A stretch of 64,000 nt of DNA from an uncultured Eggerthella sp. (GCA_900553605.1 USDX01000004.1:57218-121217); one strand, 5' to 3'; shown: positions 14,755-23,165, numbered from the stretch's first letter. Program-made: numbers and translations. The notes: generated from the letters alone by a model not told the origin.

Positions 14755-16832
14755 GTGATGCAGAAGTAGTCGAAGAGTCTGCGCCCGAGGAAAAAATGCC
14801 GGCACGTACTACGCGTCGTCGTACGGCGAAGGCCTCCGACAAGCAGGAGGGGGCGGCCGCAGCGGCCGCGCCCTCCGATTCTGCTGAGGTAAAGCCTGCG
14901 GCTGCCGAGGCTTCTTCTCCGGAAGAAAAGCCCAAGCGCCGTAGGGCAAGCAGGAAGAAAGCCGAAGAAGCTCCTGCCGATACCGAATCCGAGCAGAAGC
15001 CCAAGGCGGCGAAGCCCGCAAAGTCCAAGGCTGCTGAAAAGAAGGAAGAGCCCCAGGTTGAATCTTCCGATTCGCAGAAGGGCGATGTTTCCTCTGAGGA
15101 TGAGCCCAAACCAAGGCGAACCCGCACCCGATCCAGGTCGAAGGCCAAGACCGAAGAAGCGCCTCAGGGCGAAAATGCGCAGGCAGCTCCCAAGCAGGAA
15201 GCTGAGCCTAAGCATGAAACAACTTCTGAACAGGCTTCTTCTGCCGATCAAGAGACTCCATCGAAGCAAAGGGATTCCTTGAAGCAGGAATCGGCTCCTT
15301 CTGAAGGGGCGGAAAAGCAAGAGTCCTCCGAACCCTCGGATGCTTCTGACGCTGCCGAAGAAAAGAGTTCCAACGAACGCGAAGAGCGCGACGACCACAA
15401 GGGCCGTCGTCAGCGTAAACCCCGCCAACAGAGGGGCGGCGATCGCCAGAAGGGTGATCGCAACGACCGTCAGAAGAACGATCGTTATCACAACAGCCGT
15501 CGCCAGCACCAGCAAAACCGTCGTGAGCCAGTTGCTCCTCAGGTTTCCAAGGAAGATCTCGCGAAACTCAAGGTTGTTGAGCTTCGCGAAAAGGCTCAGG
15601 AGTTGGAGATCGACTTCAAGGGCCTTAAGAAGGCAGAGCTTATCGAAGCAGTGTTTGCTGCCAGCATGAAGGCCGAAGGCTTTGAAGAGGTCAGCGGCAT
15701 CCTTGATGTGCTTTCTGATGGCTATGGCTTCTTGCGCACGAGCGGCTATCTTCCCGGTGAAAAAGACGTTTATGTGGGCACTTCTACTATTCGTCGCAAT
15801 CATCTTCGCAAGGGCGATTACCTTACCGGCCAAACGCGTCCAGCACGTCCGAAGGAAAAGTTTGCCGCCCTTCAGCGCATTGACACCGTGAATGGGGTTC
15901 CGCTGGACGAGGTTGGCAAGCGTGTTCGCTTTGCCGATTTGACGCCGGTATTCCCTGACGAACGCCTGGTGCTTGAGCACGGACGATCCTCTATCACTTC
16001 TCGAGTTATCGATCTGTGTGCGCCTATCGGCAAAGGTCAGCGTGGTCTTATCGTTTCGCCTCCCAAGGCGGGCAAAACCACGATTTTGAAGGATATCGCA
16101 GCGTCCATTACGTCGAACAATCCCGAAGTGCATCTGATGTGCCTTCTGGTTGACGAACGCCCCGAAGAAGTTACCGACATGGAGCGATCCATCCATGGCG
16201 AGGTAATTTCCTCAACCTTCGATATGCCTTGCGAAAACCATGTTGCGGTTTCCGAGATGGTTATCGAAAGGGCAAAGCGCTTGGTGGAAAACGGGCGGGA
16301 CGTTGTTATCCTGCTTGACTCGCTTACGCGTTTGGCGCGTGCCTACAACCTGGCGCAACCCGCATCGGGCCGCATCCTTTCTGGCGGTGTCGATTCGACG
16401 GCGCTGTATCCGCCCAAGAAGTTTTTGGGCGCTGCCCGCAATATCGAGGGCGGCGGAAGCCTTACCATCTTGGCATCGGCTCTTATTGAGACGGGCTCGA
16501 AGATGGATGAGGTTATCTTTGAGGAATTCAAGGGTACCGGCAACATGGAAGTGAAGCTCGATCGCTCTTTGGCGGAACATCGCATCTTCCCTGCAATCGA
16601 TCCGGTTGCATCGGGCACTCGTCGAGAAGATCTGCTGCTTGATCCTCAGGAAGCGCCGCTCATTTGGGCAGTGCGTCGCGTGCTTGCCAATCGCAATAAC
16701 GTCGAGCGCGCCATGGACTCGCTTATCAAGTCACTTAAGCAGACTAACGATAACCAGGAATTCCTGATGCGCGCCGCAAAAAAGGCGCAGCAGGGACGTC
16801 ATTTCGACGAGAGCGGAACGATTGAAATCTAA
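14751..16832 (+). CDS. rho: Transcription termination factor Rho with long disordered N-terminus
   Basis: The last 430 residues are a standard Rho: the Rho-N helices (from about residue 265), the RNA-binding cold-shock-like domain (SDGYGFLRTSGYLPG), Walker A PPKAGKTT (about 438-445) and the Q/R-loop region up to the C-terminus. In front lies a stretch of roughly 260 residues made almost only of Lys, Glu, Ala, Ser, Gln and Arg, ending in an Arg/Asn/Gln-rich tract (NDRQKNDRYHNSRRQH). Actinobacterial Rho proteins often have such an extension, which binds RNA and widens target choice. At 693 residues it is much longer than E. coli Rho (419). Confidence 0.96.
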   Translation: MSDAEVVEESAPEEKMPARTTRRRTAKASDKQEGAAAAAAPSDSAEVKPAAAEASSPEEKPKRRRASRKKAEEAPADTESEQKPKAAKPAKSKAAEKKEEPQVESSDSQKGDVSSEDEPKPRRTRTRSRSKAKTEEAPQGENAQAAPKQEAEPKHETTSEQASSADQETPSKQRDSLKQESAPSEGAEKQESSEPSDASDAAEEKSSNEREERDDHKGRRQRKPRQQRGGDRQKGDRNDRQKNDRYHNSRRQHQQNRREPVAPQVSKEDLAKLKVVELREKAQELEIDFKGLKKAELIEAVFAASMKAEGFEEVSGILDVLSDGYGFLRTSGYLPGEKDVYVGTSTIRRNHLRKGDYLTGQTRPARPKEKFAALQRIDTVNGVPLDEVGKRVRFADLTPVFPDERLVLEHGRSSITSRVIDLCAPIGKGQRGLIVSPPKAGKTTILKDIAASITSNNPEVHLMCLLVDERPEEVTDMERSIHGEVISSTFDMPCENHVAVSEMVIERAKRLVENGRDVVILLDSLTRLARAYNLAQPASGRILSGGVDSTALYPPKKFLGAARNIEGGGSLTILASALIETGSKMDEVIFEEFKGTGNMEVKLDRSLAEHRIFPAIDPVASGTRREDLLLDPQEAPLIWAVRRVLANRNNVERAMDSLIKSLKQTNDNQEFLMRAAKKAQQGRHFDESGTIEI

Positions 16833-16890
16833 TAAATGAGATTTCGGTTCGCGACGTGATCTGACTGCGTTAGAGCATATCGTCATCGCT

Positions 16891-16933
16891 TATAATTACG
16901 AAAAAATGGAACCCTGCCGTTCGGTGGGGTTCC
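16891..16933 (+). other. Possible -10 box and strong hairpin before sppA
   Basis: TATAAT at 16891-16896 lacks a good -35. It is followed by an 11-base-pair hairpin (16908-16918 with 16923-16933, loop GTTC) about 37 bases before the sppA start. No T-run follows on the plus strand, but six As precede it, so it would act as a terminator only on the minus strand. It may be a 5' leader structure of sppA. Confidence 0.35.
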
Positions 16934-16969
16934 GCAGTGTTTACCTGTCTGTATTTATAGGGAGGGCAT

Positions 16970-18046
16970 GTGCCTCAAGAGCCATTATCTCAGCATCCGG
17001 GCGGACCCCAACCGCCAGTAGGGTATGAGCAGCCTGCGCCTCAGCCCCCGTTTGAGCAAGCGCCGCAATCTGCTGCGGCGGCAACCGTCTATCGGAAAGA
17101 GCCTCGCAAATCACGCGGGTGGATTGTGGCGCTCGTCGCAATTGTCGCGGTGTGCTTGGTGTCGGTTTTCGGCATTGTGTCCTGCACCTCGGCTATTGCC
17201 GGCCTGGGCGGATCAAGCTCCTACGACAGCGAGCCGCTGTTCCCGAACACGGTTGCGGTTATCGACATCGACAGCACCATTCAATACGACGGTACCACGA
17301 ACAGCCCCGATGGCCTGAAGCAGCAGCTTGACGTAGCGGCAGACGATAGCAGGATCATCGCGGTGGTGCTGCGCGTGAACTCAGGGGGCGGTGTTGCCAC
17401 GGCCGGTGAGGAAATGTCCACCTATGTGAAGGAATTCCGGGAGGACACAGGCAAACCAGTAGTGGTTTCGAGCGCTTCTACCAATGCGAGCGCCGCTTAC
17501 GAGATATCCAGTCAAGCGGACTACATCTTTACGGCACATACCACCGCCATAGGCGCAATCGGTACAGCGATGCAGCTGGTCGATTATTCTGGCCTAATGA
17601 GCATGCTCGGTATCTCCACGGAAGATATCACTTCTGCCGAAAGCAAGGATTCCACCTACGGTACGCGCAAGCTCACTGACGAAGAGCGAGCATACTATCA
17701 GGCTCAGGTAGACCAGATCAACGAAACGTTCATCCAAACTGTGGCTGATGGTCGTAATATGTCTGTCGACGAGGTTCGCGCCTTGGCTACGGGGCTCACG
17801 TTTACCGGCGATGATGCCGTGAAAAACGGTCTTGCCGATGAAATCGGCACAAAGGAAGACGCTATCGAATACGCAGCTAAGCTTGCGGGGCACGCATCCG
17901 ATTACGAAACGGTAAATCTCAGGCAACATAGCTCGGACGATATTTCTACCCTGCTCGACCTGATATCTGAAAATAAGTCTATTTCCGCTGATCAATTGGC
18001 TTCGGCGTTGAAGGAGTTGGAGAGCAATGGCTCCATCGCAAAATAA
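16970..18046 (+). CDS. sppA: Signal peptide peptidase SppA (S49 serine protease)
   Basis: SppA cleaves spent signal peptides in the membrane. The 358-residue protein has a Pro/Gln-rich cytosolic start, one transmembrane helix (about residues 50-75) and an extracellular protease domain. The catalytic Ser174 lies in TNASAAYE and Lys226 in ESKDSTYG, as in short Bacillus-type SppA. Translation starts at GTG 16970 behind GGGAGG. Its last 20 bases overlap the next gene, a synthetase-like protein, so the two are probably one transcript, although their functions are not obviously linked. Confidence 0.93.
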   Translation: MPQEPLSQHPGGPQPPVGYEQPAPQPPFEQAPQSAAAATVYRKEPRKSRGWIVALVAIVAVCLVSVFGIVSCTSAIAGLGGSSSYDSEPLFPNTVAVIDIDSTIQYDGTTNSPDGLKQQLDVAADDSRIIAVVLRVNSGGGVATAGEEMSTYVKEFREDTGKPVVVSSASTNASAAYEISSQADYIFTAHTTAIGAIGTAMQLVDYSGLMSMLGISTEDITSAESKDSTYGTRKLTDEERAYYQAQVDQINETFIQTVADGRNMSVDEVRALATGLTFTGDDAVKNGLADEIGTKEDAIEYAAKLAGHASDYETVNLRQHSSDDISTLLDLISENKSISADQLASALKELESNGSIAK

Positions 18047-20060
18047 GAAAGAACGTATCGAGTGGCCGAAGCGTGCCGTTGTAACGGCAGGCATGCCTTA
18101 TGGCAACAAGTCTCTGCACTTCGGCCATGTTGGCGGCGTCTTTGTGCCTGCTGACTGCTATGCTCGCTTCCTCCGCGATCGCATCGGCTCCGAAAACGTG
18201 GTATTCGTCTCTGGCACCGATTGCTTCGGTTCTCCTATCGAAGAGGGGTATCGCAAGGAAGTTGAATCCGGTTCTTTCGAGGGGACCCTGGAAGACTATG
18301 TTCGTCGTAATCACGATCGTCAGAAGGCAACGCTCGATGCGTACGACATCAGTCTTGATGTGTACGAGGGCAGCGGCCTCGGTCATTGCGGCGAGGTTCA
18401 TCGCTCCATTTCTGCCGCCTTTGTGCAGCGTCTTCACGAAAAGGGATTCCTGCATCTGGAAAGCACCCTTCAGTTCTATGACGCTCAGGAAGGCATGTTC
18501 CTGAATGGCCGTCAGGTGGTGGGGCATTGCCCCGTGCAGGGCTGCAAAAGCGAAAAAGCCTATGCCGATGAATGCGACTTGGGCCACCAGTACGACCCGG
18601 TTGATCTTATCAAGCCGATTTCGTCGGTTTCGGGCACGGTGCCGGAAATGCGTGAGGTGCGAAATTGGTACTTCGACCTGCCTGGCTTGTCCAACGTGGT
18701 TCGCGATTACGTTGATGCCCTGGAAGGCGATCCGTGCATTCGTCCCGTTGTTACCAAAACCATCAAGGAATTTCTGGTTCCGCCCATCATCTACATCAAG
18801 GTGGAATTGCATGACAAATACCTGGAAATTGCGGACAAATTGCCCAAGCATGTGTATCGCGATGCCGCCAAGGGCAAGCAGAGCTTCGAGATCGAATTCG
18901 AGAATATCTTCGATCGCGATAAAGCGCGTACCGTGTTGGCCGATGCGAACATTCGCTTCCGCACCGGTAAGGCATTGGTGCCATTCCGTATTTCCGGCAA
19001 CGTTGAGTGGGGCGTGCCTGTTCCCGAAATCGAAGGAGTGGACGGCCTCACGGTATGGTGCTGGCCCGAAAGCCTTTGGGCTCCGCTTTCCTTCACCATG
19101 GCGCGCAACGATGATCGCGGTCTTTCGCGCTCGGCATGGCGCTCTTTCTGGTGCAAAAAAGACGCAACGGTGTATCAGTTTATTGGTCAGGACAACCTGT
19201 ATTTCTATGGTGTTGCCCAGCCTGCGTTGTTTGCCGCCCTTCAGGAAAAGCAGCCTGTGGTTGCCGATGCTCCTGAAGGCGAATTGCAGCAGACGAAACT
19301 CATTGCCAATCACCATATCTTGTTTGGCGACAAGAAGGCTTCTTCCTCTGGCTCGGTGAAGCCGCCTACGGCAGACGAGCTTTTGGAGCATTACACCTCC
19401 GAGCAGCTGCGCGCTCATTTCCTCGCTTTGGCGCTCGACCAGAAATCGGTAGGGTTCAAGCCGAAAATCTTCGATCCCGACCCCGAAAAGCGCGAAGATC
19501 CGCGTGTTGCCGACCCTGCCTTGAAGGAAGGCGCGCTTCTTACTAAGGTATTCAACCGCCTTGCCCGTAGTTGTTTCTATGAGGCGGCAAAGAATTTTGA
19601 GGGATATATGCCCCTCGGTACGGTAACCACTGAGGTACTTGCCAAGGTGAATAAAACCATGCACAAGTACGAAGAGCTGATGTACCACGTCGACCTTCAT
19701 TCCGTCATGGCCTTGATGGACGAGTTCATCCGTTATGCCAATAAATATTGGTCAAGCGGCATTCGCGAAGCGGAGGCCAATGAGGATGCCGATGCTCGCC
19801 GTCAGGTATTGGTCGATTCGTTCTATCTGTTGCGTATCGCAACGTTGCTGATGCATCCGGTAGTTCCGCGTGGCACCGAGCGCATCTGCGACTATATGAA
19901 TTTTGAGTTCGAAGACTTCTTCAGCTGGAATTACGATTTCGACAGCATGGAAGAGCTGTGCAACGCCATGGAACTTGACGAGCGCCGTCATCGCGTTCGC
20001 GACCTCCCCCCGCGCACCGACTTCTTCAAGTTCCATCCCAGCCAGATCAAGAAGAAATAG
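18027..20060 (+). CDS. metG: Methionyl-tRNA synthetase-like class I tRNA ligase, divergent
   Basis: The 677-residue protein follows the archaeal/E. coli type of methionyl-tRNA synthetase: TAGMPYGNKSLHFGHVGG (HIGH box as HFGH, residues 31-34), a zinc-knuckle region with Cys (CPVQGCKSEK...DECDLGH) and a C-terminal helical anticodon domain. Two sites are altered. The usual GTDEHG is GTDCFG, and the KMSKS loop reads KASSS (about residues 437-441) inside GDKKASSSGSVKPP. It may still charge tRNA-Met, or be a paralogue with another job beside a canonical MetRS elsewhere. It overlaps sppA; GGAG lies 8 bases before ATG 18027. Confidence 0.8.
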   Translation: MAPSQNKKERIEWPKRAVVTAGMPYGNKSLHFGHVGGVFVPADCYARFLRDRIGSENVVFVSGTDCFGSPIEEGYRKEVESGSFEGTLEDYVRRNHDRQKATLDAYDISLDVYEGSGLGHCGEVHRSISAAFVQRLHEKGFLHLESTLQFYDAQEGMFLNGRQVVGHCPVQGCKSEKAYADECDLGHQYDPVDLIKPISSVSGTVPEMREVRNWYFDLPGLSNVVRDYVDALEGDPCIRPVVTKTIKEFLVPPIIYIKVELHDKYLEIADKLPKHVYRDAAKGKQSFEIEFENIFDRDKARTVLADANIRFRTGKALVPFRISGNVEWGVPVPEIEGVDGLTVWCWPESLWAPLSFTMARNDDRGLSRSAWRSFWCKKDATVYQFIGQDNLYFYGVAQPALFAALQEKQPVVADAPEGELQQTKLIANHHILFGDKKASSSGSVKPPTADELLEHYTSEQLRAHFLALALDQKSVGFKPKIFDPDPEKREDPRVADPALKEGALLTKVFNRLARSCFYEAAKNFEGYMPLGTVTTEVLAKVNKTMHKYEELMYHVDLHSVMALMDEFIRYANKYWSSGIREAEANEDADARRQVLVDSFYLLRIATLLMHPVVPRGTERICDYMNFEFEDFFSWNYDFDSMEELCNAMELDERRHRVRDLPPRTDFFKFHPSQIKKK

Positions 20061-20082
20061 GTTTTAGAAGAGCCTCGTTACA

Positions 20083-20169
20083 CCCGCCGCACACCGTGTT
20101 GCTCTTGGAGCAAAGATTTATCCTGGGAGCAACACGGTGGATTCGGCTTCGCGTGCGGGGTTCTTTTTG
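20083..20169 (+). terminator. Large hairpin after metG
   Basis: CACCGTGTTGCTC (20092-20104) pairs over 13 bases with GAGCAACACGGTG (20127-20139). A competing outer pairing CCGCAC/GTGCGG ends next to GGTTCTTTTT. Together they form a likely terminator, perhaps with two alternative folds. Confidence 0.65.
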
Positions 20170-20197
20170 TTGTGCGGCCCTCTTTTATCCAATAGAA

Positions 20198-20339
20198 CCT
20201 TGTTCGGTAGGGCGTTGTCTCCGAGTGCGGAAAAATATCGGCGTTCGCAACTGTAGCCCCCTGTTCGGCAGGGTGTTGTGAATCCAGCCAGCAGCTCCAG
20301 CGCGGCCAGCACATAGCCCTCTGTTCGATGGGACGTTAT
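20198..20339. repeat. Three degenerate repeats with a 60-61-base period
   Basis: CCTTGTTCGGTAGGGCGTTG (20198), CCCTGTTCGGCAGGGTGTTG (20259) and CTCTGTTCGATGGGACGTTA (20319) share a core and are spaced 61 and 60 bases apart. The second and third are each preceded by TAGCC-like sequence. Copies one and two can fold as short hairpins (CCCTG/CAGGG) with a TTCG-containing loop. They fill most of the 388-base gap between metG and rpmE; no ORF is convincing there. Confidence 0.6.
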
Positions 20340-20368
20340 GAAGGAACAGGGAAGAAGGTCCGACGTCC

Positions 20369-20448
20369 TTGCGAAAGTGCGCTTCTGCGCTATACTAAAT
20401 AGGCTTATCTCGCCTTGGTCGGAAACCAAGGCATAGTAAGGAGAACCA
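20369..20448 (+). promoter_or_regulatory. rpmE promoter and hairpin leader (L31-type)
   Basis: TTGCGA (20369-20374) and TATACT (20391-20396), 16 bases apart, form a plausible promoter. The short leader contains a perfect 8-pair hairpin GCCTTGGT/ACCAAGGC (20412-20432, loop CGGAA) just before AAGGAG. A ribosomal-protein leader named for L31 in Coriobacteria has been described; this stem, in this place, is a good candidate through which L31 would regulate itself. Confidence 0.6.
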
Positions 20449-20913
20449 ATGAAAAAAGATATCCATCCCGAGTACGTTGACTGCACGGTAACCTGCACCT
20501 GCGGCAACACCTTCCAGACTCGCTCCACGAAGTCGGAGATCCGCGTTGACATCTGCAACGCTTGCCATCCGTTCTTCACCGGCCAGCAGAAGCTGATCGA
20601 CTCTGGCGGACGTGTACAGCGCTTTGCTAACAAGTTCGGCGCTGCTACCGAGGCTGTTGCTGCTCGCGAGGCTGCTAAGAAGGCAGAGCGCGCTGCTGCT
20701 ATCGAGGCTGCTGAAGCTGCTAAGAAGGCAGAGCGTGAAGCTAAGGCTGCTGCTAAGGCTGCTCGTGCTGCTGAGTTCGCCAAGAAGGCTGAGGCAGAAG
20801 CTGCTAAGGCTGCTGCAGAGGCTGAGGCTGCTGCTGTTGTTGCAGAAGGCGAAGCAGAAGAGGCTGCTGAAGAAGCTGTTGCTGCTGAGGTTGCAGAGAA
20901 CGCTGCTGAATAG
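20449..20913 (+). CDS. rpmE: Ribosomal protein L31 with Ala-rich C-terminal extension
   Basis: Residues 1-65 are a normal zinc-type L31: MKKDIHPEY, CTC (C16, C18), DICNACHPF (C36, C39) and a final GGRVQRFANKFG. L31 sits in the central protuberance of the 50S subunit and bridges the subunits. Instead of ending near residue 70, the protein continues for about 85 residues of Ala, Glu and Lys (repeats like AAKKAEREAKA), predicted to be one long charged helix turning acidic at the end. A strong terminator follows. The extension is encoded without frameshift and reuses GCT and GAG codons heavily. Confidence 0.95.
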   Translation: MKKDIHPEYVDCTVTCTCGNTFQTRSTKSEIRVDICNACHPFFTGQQKLIDSGGRVQRFANKFGAATEAVAAREAAKKAERAAAIEAAEAAKKAEREAKAAAKAARAAEFAKKAEAEAAKAAAEAEAAAVVAEGEAEEAAEEAVAAEVAENAAE

Positions 20914-20935
20914 CATTTAGTTTGTGCTCAGGCGA

Positions 20936-20964
20936 AGGCGTCCGCATTATGCGGGCGCCTTTTT
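20936..20964 (+). terminator. Terminator after rpmE
   Basis: AGGCGTCCGC pairs with GCGGGCGCCT (20936-20945 and 20951-20960, one mismatch, loop ATTAT) and runs into a tract of Ts. Confidence 0.9.
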
Positions 20965-21184
20965 GTTTTGGGCCGCAAGCCCGTTGGCTAGAGCGCGTTT
21001 CAGGCGTCTCTTTGCGGCAATGTCCCTCATGCCGTCCAGCTGCCGCTTTGCGGCGTTGTGCCCGGATCGCTCCCCACGGCATCGCACCCACACCCGCTCC
21101 ACCTACAGCATTGCGCCCGGGCTGTTTCGCCCATGGCTTTGCCAAAAGCTGTCATGGGAGCCTGAAAACAAAAAATCGGTTCGG

Positions 21185-21328
21185 ATTGCAACTTTTTTGC
21201 GATTAGGGATTGTCGCGTGGCTCCAAATCGCGGATCGGGGCGTGAAAACGTGGAAAATTGGCCATAAAGCGGCCAATTTTCGCTTTGCAGGGGCGGAAGG
21301 GAGCCCCTAATCGAAAAAAAGTTGCAAA
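21185..21328. repeat. MITE-like nested palindrome in the 795-base gap 20965-21759
   Basis: ATTGCAACTTTTTTGCGATT (21185-21204, continuing AGGGA to 21209) is an imperfect inverted copy of 21304-21328, giving terminal inverted repeats of about 25 bases and a 144-base element. Inside it GAAAATTGGCC/GGCCAATTTTC (21253-21263 and 21271-21281) is a perfect 11-pair hairpin. No coding capacity is seen. The rest of the gap (20965-21180 and 21330-21759) has only short, poorly coding ORFs, which I do not support. Confidence 0.65.
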
Positions 21329-21759
21329 GACGTGAGGATTTTTGTTTTTGCCCTTCCTCAGGGGGACTGTTTCTTCCTTTTGGTCTCCCGCAGTGGCTAT
21401 TTCCCTCTATTGTGCAACGGCTTGGCATCATCTTTGCTTTCTCGGCGGTTGCGATGGTTTATGCCCGTAAGCTGGATTCATTGCAGGAAAATGCGACGCG
21501 TAGGGTGCTCGGTCGTGCTGCACATATCGTGTATGCCCCATCTTCTCGGGGAGCGCAAGAGGCGCGCACGGGAGGTATCTGCTTGCTTTAGTGCGAGATG
21601 GGCGCGCTGCTCATCTCGCCTGTGATGTGAATGGGGTACGCGTTAAATATGGCGGCGTTTGACTGCGTTTGGCTTGCAACGGGTGCGTTCCGCTCTTTGC
21701 CGACGAAAGGTACTTGTTCGATTTGCTGCATAGGTGTGCAGCTGGGAAAAGGAACCGCA

Positions 21760-22353
21760 ATGAATAACGGTGATAAAACAACGGTAGTAAACAATGGTGA
21801 TTCGTCCGCTAGCGGAGTCTCGGCTGAACCTGAATATGTGGTTCCCGAAGTGTTGCCTATGGACGACGAGGAGAACCCGAAGCATAAAATCAAGGGGGCA
21901 GCCCAAATAGCGGCAGGTACTGCCTTGACCGCCGCAGGCGTTCCCATGCTTGTTCTGCCCGGCCCCGGCGCTGTGGCAATTGCGGGCGGTGCAGCCTTGA
22001 TAAGCAAGGGCCAGCGAAATTGCTCGGGTCGTTCGGCAACGCCTTTCGAGGAAAAACTCGACGACGCTGCCGAAAAGGCCGCCGTTGCGGTTAAAGCCTC
22101 TGCCGAGAAAACCGCCCACAAAGCAGCTGAAGAGGCCCCGAAGGTTGCGAAGAAGGTTGTTTGCGAAGCACCGCTTGTTGCTGGAGCGGCGGTTCGCGCG
22201 GCAAAGCCTGTCGTTAAAGGCGTTGCCGGTGCAGCAGCTCAGGTAGCAAAGCCCGTTGCGAAAAGCGCTGCGGGTGCGGCAGTGGCTGCGGGTAGTCAGC
22301 TAACCCAGAAGGGCTTGAAATACTTGCGAGATAAGAAAAGCACCAAGAAATAA
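21760..22353 (+). CDS. Hypothetical Ala-rich protein with hydrophobic Gly/Ala segment
   Basis: I start this at ATG 21760 (GGAA 8 bases before), not at the in-frame codon 21631. The 197-residue product has an acidic N-terminal 45 residues, a smooth Gly/Ala/Pro hydrophobic stretch (GVPMLVLPGPGAVAIAGG, about residues 65-82) and a long Ala/Lys/Val region with near-repeats (AAKPVVKGVAGAAAQVAKPV) that should be a basic amphipathic helix. It ends in KYLRDKKSTKK. I do not recognise a family; the pattern suggests membrane or polymer-surface association. A shadow frame on the opposite strand is not credible by comparison. Confidence 0.65.
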   Translation: MNNGDKTTVVNNGDSSASGVSAEPEYVVPEVLPMDDEENPKHKIKGAAQIAAGTALTAAGVPMLVLPGPGAVAIAGGAALISKGQRNCSGRSATPFEEKLDDAAEKAAVAVKASAEKTAHKAAEEAPKVAKKVVCEAPLVAGAAVRAAKPVVKGVAGAAAQVAKPVAKSAAGAAVAAGSQLTQKGLKYLRDKKSTKK

Positions 22354-22437
22354 GCCCGTTTACCAGGCGTTTCTTGCTGTAGCCCATAGCATTCGTATTC
22401 TATGATCACAGCTAAGCAAAGGGGAGGTTTGGGAGCT

Positions 22438-23103
22438 ATGGATAAAACTGCATTTCGATCGCTAACCTACGGCATGTACCTGGTTAGCTCCTTAAGGGAT
22501 GGAAAACCTGTTGGTTGTGTGGCAAACACGTTTACGCAGGTTACGAGCAACCCAGCTCAGGCAAGCATTGCGCTGAACAAAGACAACTTCACCACGCAAG
22601 GCGTGCGCGAGGCGGGCGCGTTCGAGGTTGCGGTGCTTGATCAATCCGCTTCGATGGAGCTTATCGGCGCCTTCGGGTTCCATTCAAGCGCCGATACCGA
22701 TAAGTTTTCGGGTTTTACTACCGAAACGTCCGCACAGGGTATTCCGTACGTTTCCGAACAGGTATGCGCACATTTTTCGGTGAAGGTTGAACAGGAGATC
22801 GATCTGGGGTCCCACGTGCTCTTTATTGGCACAGTTACCGATGCCGCACCTCTTGGCGGCGAAGAGCCTATGACCTATGCCTACTACCATCAGGTTAAAG
22901 GAGGCAAAACGCCGCCCAAGGCACCGAGCTTCAATGAAGACGCTCCTGCGAAGAAAGAAGAATCGGACCCTGCGGCGGGTCGTACGTTCGCGTGGCGTTG
23001 CACGGTTTGCGGCCATATCGAATACGTCGACGAGCTTCCAGAAGATTTCACCTGTCCGATATGCGGAGTGGGCAGGGATTTGTTTGAGCGTATAGAACTG
23101 TAG
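22438..23103 (+). CDS. Flavin reductase-rubredoxin fusion (high molecular weight rubredoxin)
   Basis: Residues 1-155 are a flavin-reductase-like FMN domain (SLTYGMYLVSS, ANTFTQVTSNPAQ, AVLDQSAS). After a Pro/Lys/Glu linker a rubredoxin follows, with two iron-binding pairs CTVCGHIEYVDELPEDFTCP and ICGVG. Such Hrb proteins in anaerobes take electrons from NAD(P)H and hand them to flavodiiron proteins that reduce NO or oxygen. ATG 22438 is preferred because GGGAG lies 5 bases before it; the ATG at 22402 lacks a ribosome site. It stands alone, followed by a hairpin at 23166-23200. Confidence 0.92.
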   Translation: MDKTAFRSLTYGMYLVSSLRDGKPVGCVANTFTQVTSNPAQASIALNKDNFTTQGVREAGAFEVAVLDQSASMELIGAFGFHSSADTDKFSGFTTETSAQGIPYVSEQVCAHFSVKVEQEIDLGSHVLFIGTVTDAAPLGGEEPMTYAYYHQVKGGKTPPKAPSFNEDAPAKKEESDPAAGRTFAWRCTVCGHIEYVDELPEDFTCPICGVGRDLFERIEL

Positions 23104-23165
23104 GCCCAATTTCGGCAGCGAGCGCAGCTGCAACGCCTCTCGGAAGGGCAGCGAGCGCTAGCATG

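Noticed and set aside
14685..16196. Long minus-strand ORF of 503 codons opposite rho
   Set aside because: It is a mirror of the Lys/Glu/Arg-rich rho N-terminus (Leu/Phe/Gly/Arg-rich shadow) with no ribosome site or known motif.
17979..19700. Minus-strand ORF of 573 codons opposite sppA and metG
   Set aside because: Shadow of GC-rich third-codon bases in the plus-strand genes; no homology motifs recognised.
20198..20339. CRISPR array
   Set aside because: Only three diverged copies, spacers themselves related, no cas genes.
20922..21631. Several plus-strand ORFs of 89-128 codons after rpmE
   Set aside because: They run through the rpmE terminator and the palindromic element, without ribosome sites.
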